From assembly GCF_001507435.1 (NCBI RefSeq), contig NZ_LMWH01000243.1, positions 124,001 through 188,000 of the forward strand: a stretch of 64,000 nucleotides of DNA, read 5' to 3'. The DNA is from Streptomyces sp. NRRL F-5122. Lineage in GTDB: Bacteria; Actinomycetota; Actinomycetes; Streptomycetales; Streptomycetaceae. Positions 26,674 to 34,689 of the stretch are shown one piece after another; positions within the stretch are counted from its first letter, which is position 1, and every line of letters begins with the position of its first letter. Both the position numbers and the translations under genes were made by a program. The notes beneath the pieces were generated by a model. The model was not told the DNA's origin and ran no database searches. It saw only the letters and a program-made list of their open reading frames with translations.

Positions 26674-27341
26674 ACAGCCCATCCTGGCCAGTCGAGCTGG
26701 CGGACGGCGATGTCGTCCTCCGGCCGATAAAGCTGCGCGACCAGCGGGTCTGGCGCGAGGTCAACCGCCGCAACCGGGACTGGCTGCGGCCCTGGGAGGC
26801 GACCATTCCGCCGCCTACGCCCAGCGGTCCCATCACCCACCGGCCGACCTACCGCCAGATGGTCCGGCATCTGCGCGGCGAGGCCAACGCGGGCCGGATG
26901 CTGCCCTTCGTCATCGAGTACCAGGGCCGGCTCGTCGGGCAGTTGACGGTCGCCGGCATCACCTGGGGCTCGATGTGCTCGGGGCATGTCGGCTACTGGG
27001 TGGACCAGGCGGTCGCGGGCCGCGGTGTGATGCCGACCGCCGTGGCCCTCGTCGTCGACCACTGCTTCAGGACCGTCGGACTGCACCGCATCGAAGTCTG
27101 CATTCGCCCCGAGAACGGGCCGAGCCGCCGGGTGGTGGAGAAACTCGGATTCCGTTCGGAGGGCCTCCGCCCGCGTTATCTGCACATCGACGGGGCCTGG
27201 CGGGACCACCTGGTCTTCGCGCTCACCGCGGAGGAGGTGCCCGAGGGGTTGCTGGCGCGCTGGCAGCGGGCACGCTCGCAGCAGGCACACGCGAAGAGTC
27301 CGAGCGCCGATCCGGGCAAGCCGGCGCACCCCGGCAAATAA
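26670..27341 (+). CDS. GNAT acetyltransferase, RimJ/RimL type, CTG start
   Basis: 223 aa from CTG 26670. LADGDVVLRPIKLRDQRVW is the first GNAT strand and loop; VGQLTVAGITWGSMCSGHVG, WVDQAVAGRGVMPTAVALVV (acetyl-CoA loop Q/R-x-x-G) and GLHRIEVCIRPENGPSRRVVEKLGF give the full RimJ/L signature. It should acetylate an N-terminal amine of a protein, classically S5 or L7/L12. The nearest in-frame ATG (26859) would remove the first 63 residues, including conserved strands, so the CTG that overlaps the mog stop (CTGA) is the only plausible start. Basic tail at the C-terminus. Confidence 0.83.
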   Translation: MNSPSWPVELADGDVVLRPIKLRDQRVWREVNRRNRDWLRPWEATIPPPTPSGPITHRPTYRQMVRHLRGEANAGRMLPFVIEYQGRLVGQLTVAGITWGSMCSGHVGYWVDQAVAGRGVMPTAVALVVDHCFRTVGLHRIEVCIRPENGPSRRVVEKLGFRSEGLRPRYLHIDGAWRDHLVFALTAEEVPEGLLARWQRARSQQAHAKSPSADPGKPAHPGK

Positions 27342-27514
27342 AAAGTATGTTCGAAATTGATCGAGCTGCGATCGACTGGGCGCAATGAATTAGCGGGCGC
27401 GTCGGCCCGTTGATCGCATCGGTCCCAAAAAAAGTTCGAAATATCAGCCAGATCGTGCGACACACCGGCGCAATTGGCAGATGGCCTCACGCAAACCCCT
27501 CTACCGTGTGAGGC
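27342..27514 (+). promoter_or_regulatory. sepX upstream region, locally AT-rich
   Basis: 173 bp. 27340-27450 has A-runs and far lower G+C than the rest of the window. GTTCGAAAT occurs at about 27351 and again at about 27434, GATCGA twice near 27358-27374. GACAC, the WhiA core motif, is at 27459-27463. Confidence 0.45.
27502..27507 (+). promoter_or_regulatory. leaderless-type -10 of sepX
   Basis: TACCGT, 7 nt, then GTG 27515; no Shine-Dalgarno. Confidence 0.55.
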
Positions 27515-28765
27515 GTGAGCAGCAGCGGCCTCATCTACGCAGTCATTGTCGGGGCCTGGGCCGCCTACTTGGTGCCTATGTGGCTCCGTAGGCAGGACGA
27601 GCTGAACGAGTCTCGTCCGACGGAACGCTTCAGCACCGCCATCCGGCTGCTGTCCGGACGGGCGGGGATGGAGCGTCGATACGCCAAGGACCTGCGGGCG
27701 CGCTCCACCGAAGAGGGGGAGCACAACCCCGCCCCGGACGGCGTCACCGATTCGGTGGACGTCCGGGCCTTCGCCATGCCCCCCACCGGGCAGCAGGCAC
27801 GGGCCCGGGTGGAGCCGGAGGGGACGGTCCGGCGGGAGCCGGGAGCCCAGGGTGCCTCCGCATCCGGCGCCCCGTCGCAGGCCACCGCCCCCGAGCGGGC
27901 CGCCAAGGGCGTCTCCGCCCCCGAGCCGAAGAGTGCCCGGCCTTCTGCGGGCAAGGCCGTACCGCGGGCGCGGACGACGGCGTCCTCGGCGGAGGCCATG
28001 GCGCGGGCCCGCCGTATGAAGGCGCTCGCGCGCCGGCGGCGTACGACCGTCCTGCTCTTCCTGGCGTTCACGTTCGGCGCGATCGTCGCCGCGGTCGGGG
28101 GCCTGGCCTTTCTGTGGGCACCGGGTGCACCCGCCGTGCTGCTCAGCGTGTACATCGCGTATCTGCGGGCGCAGGAGCGCAAGCGGTTCACGTACACGAT
28201 GGACCGCCGCCGGGCCGAGGCGGCGGCGCAGCGACTCCGGGAGCGGCAGCCCAGACGGCGGCCGCCGGCGGACTCCGGCGGGGGCGAGCCGGAGGACGCG
28301 TCCGAGCCGGAGAGCGACGCGGGGCTGTCCGCGCTCGCGGCCGACCGCCGGGCGCTCGTCGAGCAGACCGATCACGCGGAGTGGGTGGACCAGCAGCGCG
28401 AGCGGCAGCGCCGGCCGGGCCACGGCGACAGCTGGGAGCCGGTGCCGGTGCCGCTGCCCACGTATGTGACCGCCCCGGTCGCTCCGCGTGCGACACCGGA
28501 CGTCGACCTCGGGGCGCCCGACGCGTGGAGTTCCGCCCGGTCGAGTACGGCGGAGGCGGCGCCCGTGCCGGCGGCGTCCGGCGCCGCCGCCGAGGCGGAC
28601 TCCGCGGAGGACGATGCCGCGGCGGACGACCGGGCCGACTCCGTGGACGGCGGCCGCAGTGACGCCCGCCGGGCGGCTTCCGCGAGGCGGTCCCGGGAGC
28701 GGGGGCGCACTCCGCTGTTCGACCAGTACGAGGACGGTGAACGGCCCCGGGCCGCCAACGAGTAG
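27515..28765 (+). CDS. sepX: divisome membrane protein SepX/GlpR
   Basis: 416 aa. Residues 1-23 (SSSGLIYAVIVGAWAAYLVP) form a first membrane helix followed by MWLRRQDELNESR, the highly conserved start of the SepX/GlpR family. A long Ala/Pro/Arg-rich cytosolic stretch (about 30-175) leads to two more hydrophobic helices at about 178-200 and 204-218, and then a disordered acidic C-terminus. In Streptomyces SepX supports cross-wall and sporulation septa; in Corynebacterium GlpR is the membrane receptor for Glp, a MoeA-type protein. A MoeA/Glp gene lies 2.1 kb upstream on the same strand. Family identity rests on the N-terminus, topology and context. Confidence 0.85.
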   Translation: MSSSGLIYAVIVGAWAAYLVPMWLRRQDELNESRPTERFSTAIRLLSGRAGMERRYAKDLRARSTEEGEHNPAPDGVTDSVDVRAFAMPPTGQQARARVEPEGTVRREPGAQGASASGAPSQATAPERAAKGVSAPEPKSARPSAGKAVPRARTTASSAEAMARARRMKALARRRRTTVLLFLAFTFGAIVAAVGGLAFLWAPGAPAVLLSVYIAYLRAQERKRFTYTMDRRRAEAAAQRLRERQPRRRPPADSGGGEPEDASEPESDAGLSALAADRRALVEQTDHAEWVDQQRERQRRPGHGDSWEPVPVPLPTYVTAPVAPRATPDVDLGAPDAWSSARSSTAEAAPVPAASGAAAEADSAEDDAAADDRADSVDGGRSDARRAASARRSRERGRTPLFDQYEDGERPRAANE

Positions 28766-28846
28766 TGGCGGTTCGACGGCGACCCTGCCGCGCCCCCGGT
28801 GCTGACCAGGGGCGGAACGGATTTCCGGGCAGGCCGATGAGGATGC

Positions 28847-28852
28847 TAGAGT
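28847..28852 (+). promoter_or_regulatory. -10 of tRNA-Ala gene
   Basis: TAGAGT 15 nt before the mature 5' end of the tRNA. No good -35 is visible. Confidence 0.4.
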
Positions 28853-28866
28853 TTCACTCGTTGCAA

Positions 28867-28940
28867 GGGCCTGTGGCGCAGTCCGGTAGCGCACCTCGTT
28901 CGCATCGAGGGGGCCAGGGGTTCAAATCCCCTCAGGTCCA
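28867..28940 (+). tRNA. tRNA-Ala (anticodon CGC)
   Basis: Folds into a complete cloverleaf: acceptor GGGCCTG with CAGGTCC (one G-T pair), D-stem GCGC/GCGC, anticodon stem CCTCG/CGAGG with loop TTCGCAT, so anticodon CGC at 28901-28903 reading GCG. T-arm AGGGG-TTCAAAT-CCCCT. The discriminator is A28940. The CCA end is not encoded. GCG is a common Ala codon in this DNA. Confidence 0.93.
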
Positions 28941-28975
28941 CCGCAACAACTCCCTGAGGCTCAGGGCAGTTGAGA

Positions 28976-29007
28976 GATCCCGTCCGATCGGAAGATCGGG
29001 CGGGATC
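28976..29007 (+). terminator. terminator after tRNA-Ala
   Basis: GATCCCGTCCGATC / GATCGGGCGGGATC, 14-bp stem with one G-T, GGAA loop, followed by TTTGTTGT: one of the few T-tailed hairpins here. Confidence 0.75.
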
Positions 29008-29105
29008 TTTGTTGTGCCCCGAAACCGGCGAACGCGGCGCTCAGCGCGCGCAGTTCACGGCAGTAGTGGCGTGCGGGGACCGGGTGGCCCGGCCCCCGCG
29101 TCGCG

Positions 29106-29591
29106 CTACAGAGGCTTCGCGAAGCACATGCTGAGCTCGTGGAAGCGGTAGTAGCCGAACTTGGCGCACGGCTCGTAACCGCTGGAGGAATACAGGGCCA
29201 CGGCCTCGGGCTGCTTGCTGCCCGTCTCCAGGACCATGCGGGTGCGGCCGGCCGAGCGGGCGTCCTCCTCCAGCGCGGCCAGGATGCGCCGGGCCAGCCC
29301 GCGGCCGCGCAGCTCCTCCATGACGTACATGCGCTTGAGTTCGGCGTCCCCGTCCAGGTAGCCCTCGTCGCTCTTGTTCTGTGTGCGCCAGCCGCCGGTG
29401 GCGACGGGGCGGTCCTGCTCGTCGTACGCGATCAGATAGAGCCCGGCCGGGGGCAGGAACATCGCCGGGTCCAGGTGCGTGGCGTCGCCCCCGTCGCCGT
29501 AGCGCACGTGGTACTCGGCCTGGACCTGGTCGTTGAGCTTGACGGCGTCGGGGTGGTCGAACGGAACACGGCGAATATTCATGCTGTTCAT
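29106..29591 (-). CDS. GNAT family N-acetyltransferase
   Basis: 161 aa from ATG 29591. The central GNAT strands read AGLYLIAYDEQDRPVATGGW and GDAELKRMYVMEELRGRGLARRILAALEE, where RGRGLA is the acetyl-CoA pyrophosphate loop; RMVLETGSKQPEAVALYSSSGYEP is motif B. The length and motif spacing are typical of small-molecule acetyltransferases. The frame is open to 29627, but the ATG at 29591 or 29582 fits the family start (NIRRVPFDHPDA). Substrate unknown. It is divergent from xth. Confidence 0.87.
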   Translation of the reverse strand: MNSMNIRRVPFDHPDAVKLNDQVQAEYHVRYGDGGDATHLDPAMFLPPAGLYLIAYDEQDRPVATGGWRTQNKSDEGYLDGDAELKRMYVMEELRGRGLARRILAALEEDARSAGRTRMVLETGSKQPEAVALYSSSGYEPCAKFGYYRFHELSMCFAKPL

Positions 29592-29638
29592 CGTACTTCT
29601 ATGCATAGGCGGACATGTCGGCCCCACCAGTGTGCCGG

Positions 29639-29644
29639 TAGGGT
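29639..29644 (+). promoter_or_regulatory. leaderless-type -10 of xth
   Basis: TAGGGT, 6 nt, then GTG 29651; no Shine-Dalgarno. Confidence 0.6.
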
Positions 29645-29650
29645 TCCCGG

Positions 29651-30454
29651 GTGCTGACTGTGACCTCCGTGAACGTGAACGGGATTCGTGCCGCCGCGAA
29701 GAAGGGCTTCGTGGAGTGGCTGGCCGGGACCTCGGCCGACGTGCTGTGCCTGCAGGAGGTGCGCGCCGAGCCGGGGCAGATGCCGGAGAGCGTCCGGGAG
29801 CCCGAGGGGTGGCATGTCGTCCACGCGCCCGCCGCCGCCAAGGGGCGCGCGGGGGTGTCGCTCTACACCCGGCGCGAGCCGGACCGGGTGCGGGTCGGGT
29901 TCGGGTCGGCCGAGTTCGACGGCAGCGGCCGGTACGTCGAGGTCGATCTGCCGGGAGTCACGGTCGCCTCCCTCTACCTGCCCTCCGGTGAGGTCGGAAC
30001 CGCGCGGCAGGACGAGAAGGACCGTTTCATGGCCGAGTTCCTCGGTCATCTCAAGGACCTCAGGCAGCGAGCCGCCGCCGACGGCCGCGAGGTCCTGGTC
30101 TGCGGCGACTGGAACATCGCCCACCGCCCGGCTGATCTGAGGAACTGGCGCGGGAACCAGAAGAACTCCGGCTTTCTGCCCGAGGAGCGGGAGTGGCTGG
30201 GCCGGGTCCTCGATCCCGAGGACGGCGGCTATGTCGACGTCGTGCGGGCGCTGCACCCGGACGTCGAGGGACCGTACACGTGGTGGTCCTACCGAGGGCG
30301 GGCCTTCGACAACGACACGGGGTGGCGGATCGACCTGGCCGTGGCGACCCCCGGGCTTGCGGGCAGGGCCGTCAAGGCGGTCGTGGAGCGCGCGGCGACC
30401 CACGGCGAACGATGGTCCGACCACGCGCCCGTGACGGTGACCTTCGAGCGGTAG
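29651..30454 (+). CDS. xth: exodeoxyribonuclease III (AP endonuclease, XthA family)
   Basis: 267 aa. EEP-fold nuclease: TVTSVNVNGIRAA holds the first metal Asn, DVLCLQEVRAEP the Glu ligand, VCGDWNIAHRPADLRNWRGN the catalytic Asp/Asn, and ERWSDHAPVTV the final Asp-His dyad. It incises DNA at abasic sites and trims 3' ends in base-excision repair. WRIDLAVATPGL is the usual metal-site strand. The gene is convergent with the merR-type gene, 33 bp apart. Confidence 0.93.
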   Translation: MLTVTSVNVNGIRAAAKKGFVEWLAGTSADVLCLQEVRAEPGQMPESVREPEGWHVVHAPAAAKGRAGVSLYTRREPDRVRVGFGSAEFDGSGRYVEVDLPGVTVASLYLPSGEVGTARQDEKDRFMAEFLGHLKDLRQRAAADGREVLVCGDWNIAHRPADLRNWRGNQKNSGFLPEEREWLGRVLDPEDGGYVDVVRALHPDVEGPYTWWSYRGRAFDNDTGWRIDLAVATPGLAGRAVKAVVERAATHGERWSDHAPVTVTFER

Positions 30455-30487
30455 CGGCGCAGGCCGAGCGGGAACGCCAGCGGGGGG

Positions 30488-31141
30488 CTACCGCTCGCGC
30501 AACCGCCGGTCCAGGGCGAGGGAGAGTTCCGCCTCCGCGACGCTCTTCGCCAGCGGGCGAAGCCGGTTGGCGTCCTGCGGGGATCGATTGTGGGAGATCA
30601 TCAGATCGGCGAAGACCTCCGCCAGGGCCTCGGCGTGTTCCCGGACACGCCGGCCGGCGGCCAGGACGTCCGCGAGCGGGATGCCCTCGCGGACCAGGGC
30701 CGCCGAGACCTCCAGCAGCCGGCGGCTGATGTGCACGATCTCGCCGCCGTCCGTGCCGAGGTAGCCGAGATCGAGGGCCGCGGCGAGGTTCTCCGGAGTG
30801 GCCTCGGAGCCGAAGACGTCGGCCAGCGCCTCCGGGGTGAGGCGGACCGGGGTCTCCTCGGTGGGTGCGCCGAGGCCGAGCAGATCGCCCACGCCGCGTC
30901 CGTGGTCGAAAGCCTCGGCCAGCTCCGCGATGCCGTTCAGGGTGTGGCCGCGTTCCAGGAGGGCGGAGATCGTACGCAGTCTGGCCAGATGCGTGTCGTC
31001 GTACCAGGCTATGCGGCCCTCGCGGCGCGGCGGTTGGATCAGCTTGCGCTCGCGGTAGAAGCGCAGCGTACGCACCGTGATGCCGGCCTCCTTGGCCAGC
31101 TCCTCCATGCGGTACTCGCGCCGCTCCCCGTCGTCTGCCAC
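30488..31141 (-). CDS. MerR-family transcriptional regulator
   Basis: 217 aa. Winged helix at about 11-80: YRMEELAKEAGITVRTLRFYRERKLI is the classic MerR HTH, followed by IAWYDDTHLARLRTISALLERGHTLNGI. The rest (about 85-217) is a helical effector domain without Cys clusters, so a metal or redox sensor is unlikely; it resembles MerR proteins that sense hydrophobic compounds. GTG 31141 follows a leaderless-type -10. It is divergent from the monooxygenase cassette, with 131 bp between, and is its probable regulator. Confidence 0.88.
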   Translation of the reverse strand: MADDGERREYRMEELAKEAGITVRTLRFYRERKLIQPPRREGRIAWYDDTHLARLRTISALLERGHTLNGIAELAEAFDHGRGVGDLLGLGAPTEETPVRLTPEALADVFGSEATPENLAAALDLGYLGTDGGEIVHISRRLLEVSAALVREGIPLADVLAAGRRVREHAEALAEVFADLMISHNRSPQDANRLRPLAKSVAEAELSLALDRRLRER

Positions 31142-31147
31142 TCCCGA

Positions 31148-31153
31148 ACCCTA
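31148..31153 (-). promoter_or_regulatory. leaderless-type -10 of merR-type gene
   Basis: TAGGGT on the minus strand, 6 nt, then GTG 31141; no Shine-Dalgarno. Same hexamer and spacing as xth. Confidence 0.6.
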
Positions 31154-31228
31154 CGTCGTACCCGGGGTAACTTTCCTTGGCCCGCCCCCTACCCATCGGT
31201 ACGTTGCTGGCCTACCCTCCCATTGCGC

Positions 31229-31244
31229 CAGCGTTCACTGGCGG
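31229..31244. promoter_or_regulatory. inverted repeat in merR / monooxygenase gap
   Basis: GCCAG-N6-CTGGC lies about 30 bp before the monooxygenase ATG, between the divergent genes. Candidate binding site for the MerR protein, though MerR sites are usually longer. Confidence 0.3.
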
Positions 31245-31272
31245 AGTCGCATAGGCATGGAGGGGCGTCGGG

Positions 31273-32808
31273 ATGGCCGAGCACGAGCATGTGCCTCATG
31301 TACGAGTAGCGGTGATCGGGTCCGGATTCGGCGGCCTCGGCGCCGCGGTGCGGCTGCGCCGCGAGGGAATCACCGACTTCGTCGTCCTGGAGCGGTCCGG
31401 CAGCGTCGGCGGCACCTGGCGCGACAACAGCTACCCCGGGTGCGCCTGCGATGTGCCCTCCCATCTGTACTCCTTCTCCTTCGCGCCCAACCCCGACTGG
31501 CCGCGCACCTTTTCGGGGCAGGAGCACATCCGGGCGTATCTGGAGCACGTGGCGGACGTCTTCCGGCTGCGCCCTCACATCCGCTTCGACTCCGAGGTCA
31601 AGCAGATGACATGGGACGCGGAGCGGCTGCGCTGGGCGATCGAGACCAGCAGCGGCGAGCTGACCGCCGACGTGGTCGTCTCCGCCACCGGACCGCTGTC
31701 CGATCCCAGGATCCCGGACATCCCCGGCCTCGACTCCTTTCCCGGCAAGGTGTTCCACTCCGCGCGCTGGGACCACGAGTACGATCTGCGCGACAAGCGC
31801 GTCGCCATGATCGGCACCGGTGCGTCCGCCATTCAGATCGTGCCCTCCATCCAGCCCGAGGTCGCCGAACTCACCCTCTTCCAGCGCACCCCGCCCTGGG
31901 TGATGCCCCGGGTCGACCGCGCCATCAGCGGCCTCGAGCGCGGGCTGCACCGGGCGCTGCCCTTCACCACGCAGTTGCGGCGCGGTCTGTTGTGGGGCAT
32001 CCGGGAGATGCAGGTCCAGGCGTTCACCAAGCACCCCGACGAACTCGGCTTCGTCGAGCGGCTGGCCAAGCGCAACATGGCCCGCGCGATCAAGGACCCC
32101 GCACTGCGGGCGAAGCTCACCCCCGACTACCGCATCGGCTGCAAGCGGATCCTGCTGTCCAGCAGCTACTACCCGGCCCTGACACGCCCCAATGTGGACG
32201 TCGTCGCCAGCGGGCTGGCGGAGGTCCGCGGATCGACTCTCGTCGCCGTGGACGGGACCGAGACCGAGGCCGACGCGATCATCTTCGGAACGGGTTTCCA
32301 CGTCACCGACATGCCGATCGCCGAGCGGGTCGTCGGGGCGGACGGCCGGACCCTGGCGGAGACGTGGAAGGACGGGATGGCGGCCCTTCGGGGGGCCACC
32401 GCGGCCGGCTTCCCCAACTGGATGACGATCATCGGGCCCAACACGGGCCTCGGGAACTCCTCGATGATCCTGATGATCGAGTCCCAGCTGAACTATCTGG
32501 CCGACTATGTGCGGCAGTTGGACGTCCTCGGCGGCCGGGTCGCCCTCGACGCCCGCCCGCAAGCCGTCGACGACTGGAACCACAGGGTGCAGGAGCGCAT
32601 GAAGCGCACCGTGTGGAACACCGGCGGCTGCACCAGCTGGTACCTCGACGCCCGCGGTCGCAACACCACCATCTGGCCCGGTACGACATCGGAGTTCCGG
32701 GGCGCGACGCGGCGGGTGGACCTCGCCGAGTACGAGGTGATCCGCGCCACCGGGGCTGCGGAGCCGGGCCGGGGCCCGGACGACACGAAGCTGGGGGTGG
32801 GGGCATGA
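31273..32808 (+). CDS. flavin-containing monooxygenase (Baeyer-Villiger type)
   Basis: 511 aa. The FAD Rossmann fingerprint is VAVIGSGFGGLGAAVRL at 12-28; the BVMO/FMO fingerprint FxGxxxHxxxW is met by FPGKVFHSARW (about 156-166); the NADPH site is VAMIGTGASAIQIVPSI. FGTGFHVTDMP is the C-terminal FAD-linked motif. It uses NADPH and oxygen to oxidise a ketone or soft nucleophile. It is the first gene of a three-gene unit: hydrolase and SDR follow with ATGA overlaps. The set resembles the start of the M. tuberculosis mymA operon (FMO, LipR, SadH). Confidence 0.9.
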   Translation: MAEHEHVPHVRVAVIGSGFGGLGAAVRLRREGITDFVVLERSGSVGGTWRDNSYPGCACDVPSHLYSFSFAPNPDWPRTFSGQEHIRAYLEHVADVFRLRPHIRFDSEVKQMTWDAERLRWAIETSSGELTADVVVSATGPLSDPRIPDIPGLDSFPGKVFHSARWDHEYDLRDKRVAMIGTGASAIQIVPSIQPEVAELTLFQRTPPWVMPRVDRAISGLERGLHRALPFTTQLRRGLLWGIREMQVQAFTKHPDELGFVERLAKRNMARAIKDPALRAKLTPDYRIGCKRILLSSSYYPALTRPNVDVVASGLAEVRGSTLVAVDGTETEADAIIFGTGFHVTDMPIAERVVGADGRTLAETWKDGMAALRGATAAGFPNWMTIIGPNTGLGNSSMILMIESQLNYLADYVRQLDVLGGRVALDARPQAVDDWNHRVQERMKRTVWNTGGCTSWYLDARGRNTTIWPGTTSEFRGATRRVDLAEYEVIRATGAAEPGRGPDDTKLGVGA

Positions 32809-33731
32809 GCCGGCCGACACACGTGGTGAGCGGGCCGTACGCGCCGCCCGCCCCCACCCGGGAGCTGACCGTCCGCTCCGCCGACGGCGCCCGGCTGCAC
32901 GTGGAGGTGCACGGACCCGAGGCCGCGCCCCCGGTCGTCCTCTCCCACGGCTGGACCTGCTCGACCGCCTTCTGGGCGGCGCAGATACGGGATCTCGCCG
33001 CCGACCACCGGGTGATCGCCTACGACCAGCGCGGACACGGACGCAGCCCCGCGAGCCCCGCGTGCAGCACACAGGCGCTGGCGGACGATCTGGAGGCGGT
33101 GCTCGCCGCCACGCTGGCGCCGGAGGAGAAGGCCGTGGTCGTGGGCCACTCCATGGGCGGGATGACCGTGCTGGCGGCGGCCGCACGCCCCCGGTTCCGG
33201 GAGCACGCGGCGGCCGTCCTGCTGTGCAGCACGGGGAGTTCGCGCCTGGTCGCCGAGGCGCTGGTGGTGCCGCTGCCCGCCGGACGCGTCCGCACCTGGC
33301 TCACGACCCGCGTCCTCGGATCGCGTGCGCCGCTCGGGCCGGTCACGCCGTTGGCGAAGCGCATCCTCAAGTACGCCACCATGGGAGCCGGTTCGGCGCC
33401 GGACATGGTCGAGGCATGCGCCCGGGTGGTGCACGCCTGCCCCCGCGCGGTCCGCCACGACTGGTCGCGCGTGCTCGCGGGGCTGGATCTGGAGGCCGGC
33501 ATACGGGAGTTGACGGTGCCGACGGAGGTCGTGGTGGGCACGGCAGACCGCCTCACACCGCCGGTGCACGCCAGGGCGCTGGTCGCCGCGCTGCCGAACT
33601 GCGTGGGCAGTACGGAACTGCCCGGGCTCGGCCATATGACACCGGTGGAGGCGCCGGAGCTGGTGGCCGGGCGGATCCGGGAACTGGCCGCGGCGTACGC
33701 GGCGGACGTGACGATCGAGGAGGGCGCATGA
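32805..33731 (+). CDS. alpha/beta hydrolase
   Basis: 308 aa. The oxyanion strand is VVLSHGWTCSTAFW, then VIAYDQRGHGRSPAS. The nucleophile elbow is VVGHSMGGMTVLAAAA (Ser near residue 116), the acid VVVGTADRLTPP and the base His in LPGLGHMTPVEAPE. A complete catalytic triad is thus present. A lid insertion lies at about 140-215. Placed between a Baeyer-Villiger-type oxygenase and an SDR, it could open the ester or lactone that the oxygenase forms. The start overlaps the previous stop as ATGA, and its own stop overlaps the SDR start likewise. Confidence 0.88.
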   Translation: MSRPTHVVSGPYAPPAPTRELTVRSADGARLHVEVHGPEAAPPVVLSHGWTCSTAFWAAQIRDLAADHRVIAYDQRGHGRSPASPACSTQALADDLEAVLAATLAPEEKAVVVGHSMGGMTVLAAAARPRFREHAAAVLLCSTGSSRLVAEALVVPLPAGRVRTWLTTRVLGSRAPLGPVTPLAKRILKYATMGAGSAPDMVEACARVVHACPRAVRHDWSRVLAGLDLEAGIRELTVPTEVVVGTADRLTPPVHARALVAALPNCVGSTELPGLGHMTPVEAPELVAGRIRELAAAYAADVTIEEGA

Positions 33732-34612
33732 CCAGGGTGGGTCTGGAGGGGCAGGTCGCGGTCGTCACCGGTGCCGCGCGGGGTGTGGGCGAGCTGCTGG
33801 CCCGCAAGCTGTCGGCGCGCGGCGCGACGGTGGCGCTCGTCGGTCTGGAACCGGACGCGCTCAAGCAGGTCTCGGAGCAGTTGTACGGGGAGAACGGCCA
33901 CTGGCACGCGGATGTCACCGACCATCAGGCGATGACCCGGGTCGCGCGCGAGGTGAAGGAGCGGTTCGGGAAGGTCGACATCGTCGTCGCCAACGCCGGT
34001 GTGGCCAACGGCGGGCCGTTCGCCGACTCCGACCCTCAGTCGTGGCGCCGGGTCGTCGAGGTGAATCTGATCGGCTCCGTGGTGACCGCCCGCGCCTTCC
34101 TGCCGGTGCTGCTGGAGAGCCGCGGCTATCTGCTCCAGATCGCCTCGCTCGCGGCGATCACGCCCGCGCCGATGATGACCGCGTACTGCGCGTCCAAGTC
34201 GGGTGTGGAGGCGTTTGCGCACAGTCTGCGCGCCGAGGTCGCGCACAAGGGCGTGCGGGTCGGGGTCGGGTATCTGTCGTGGACCGACACGGACATGGTG
34301 CGGGGCGCCGACCGGGACGAGGTGATGCGGGAGCTGCGGCAGCGGCTGCCGTGGCCCTCCAACAAGACCTATCCGCTGGGGCCGGCGGTCGACCGGATCG
34401 TGGCCGGGATCGAACGGCGGTCGAGCCATGTGTACGGGCAGGGGTGGCTGCGCGGGATGCAGGCCGTGCGCGGCTGGCTGCCGGGGATCATCGCGACGGT
34501 GGGGCAGAGGGACGTACGCCGGTTCGAGCCGCGGCTCAAGAGCGTGAGCACGGGGCTGGTGGGGGCCGGTGGCGAGGCCGATGAGCAGCAGCGCAATACG
34601 CTGCGTAACTGA
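33728..34612 (+). CDS. short-chain dehydrogenase/reductase (SadH-like)
   Basis: 294 aa classical SDR. The cofactor motif is VVTGAARGVGELLARKL (TGxxxGxG) at about 13-29, NAG is in VVANAGVANGG, and the catalytic Ser-Tyr-Lys is in LLQIASLAAI and TAYCASKSGVEAFA. The C-terminal extension after about 235 (KTYPLGPAVDRIVAGIERRS, then a basic amphipathic region) is typical of membrane-associated SDRs acting on lipids. It would oxidise or reduce an alcohol/ketone in the same pathway as the monooxygenase and hydrolase. The cassette ends here; no strong hairpin follows. Confidence 0.88.
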   Translation: MTRVGLEGQVAVVTGAARGVGELLARKLSARGATVALVGLEPDALKQVSEQLYGENGHWHADVTDHQAMTRVAREVKERFGKVDIVVANAGVANGGPFADSDPQSWRRVVEVNLIGSVVTARAFLPVLLESRGYLLQIASLAAITPAPMMTAYCASKSGVEAFAHSLRAEVAHKGVRVGVGYLSWTDTDMVRGADRDEVMRELRQRLPWPSNKTYPLGPAVDRIVAGIERRSSHVYGQGWLRGMQAVRGWLPGIIATVGQRDVRRFEPRLKSVSTGLVGAGGEADEQQRNTLRN

Positions 34613-34689
34613 TCGAAATGCGTAGAGTGTCCGGGCGTGTCACTCTGGTCGAGGCCCAATCCCCTCACCCACAACGGGAGTGAACACCC

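Noticed and set aside
28867-29007. tRNA-Ala as integration site of a mobile element
   Set aside because: No integrase gene and no duplicated tRNA 3' end were seen nearby.
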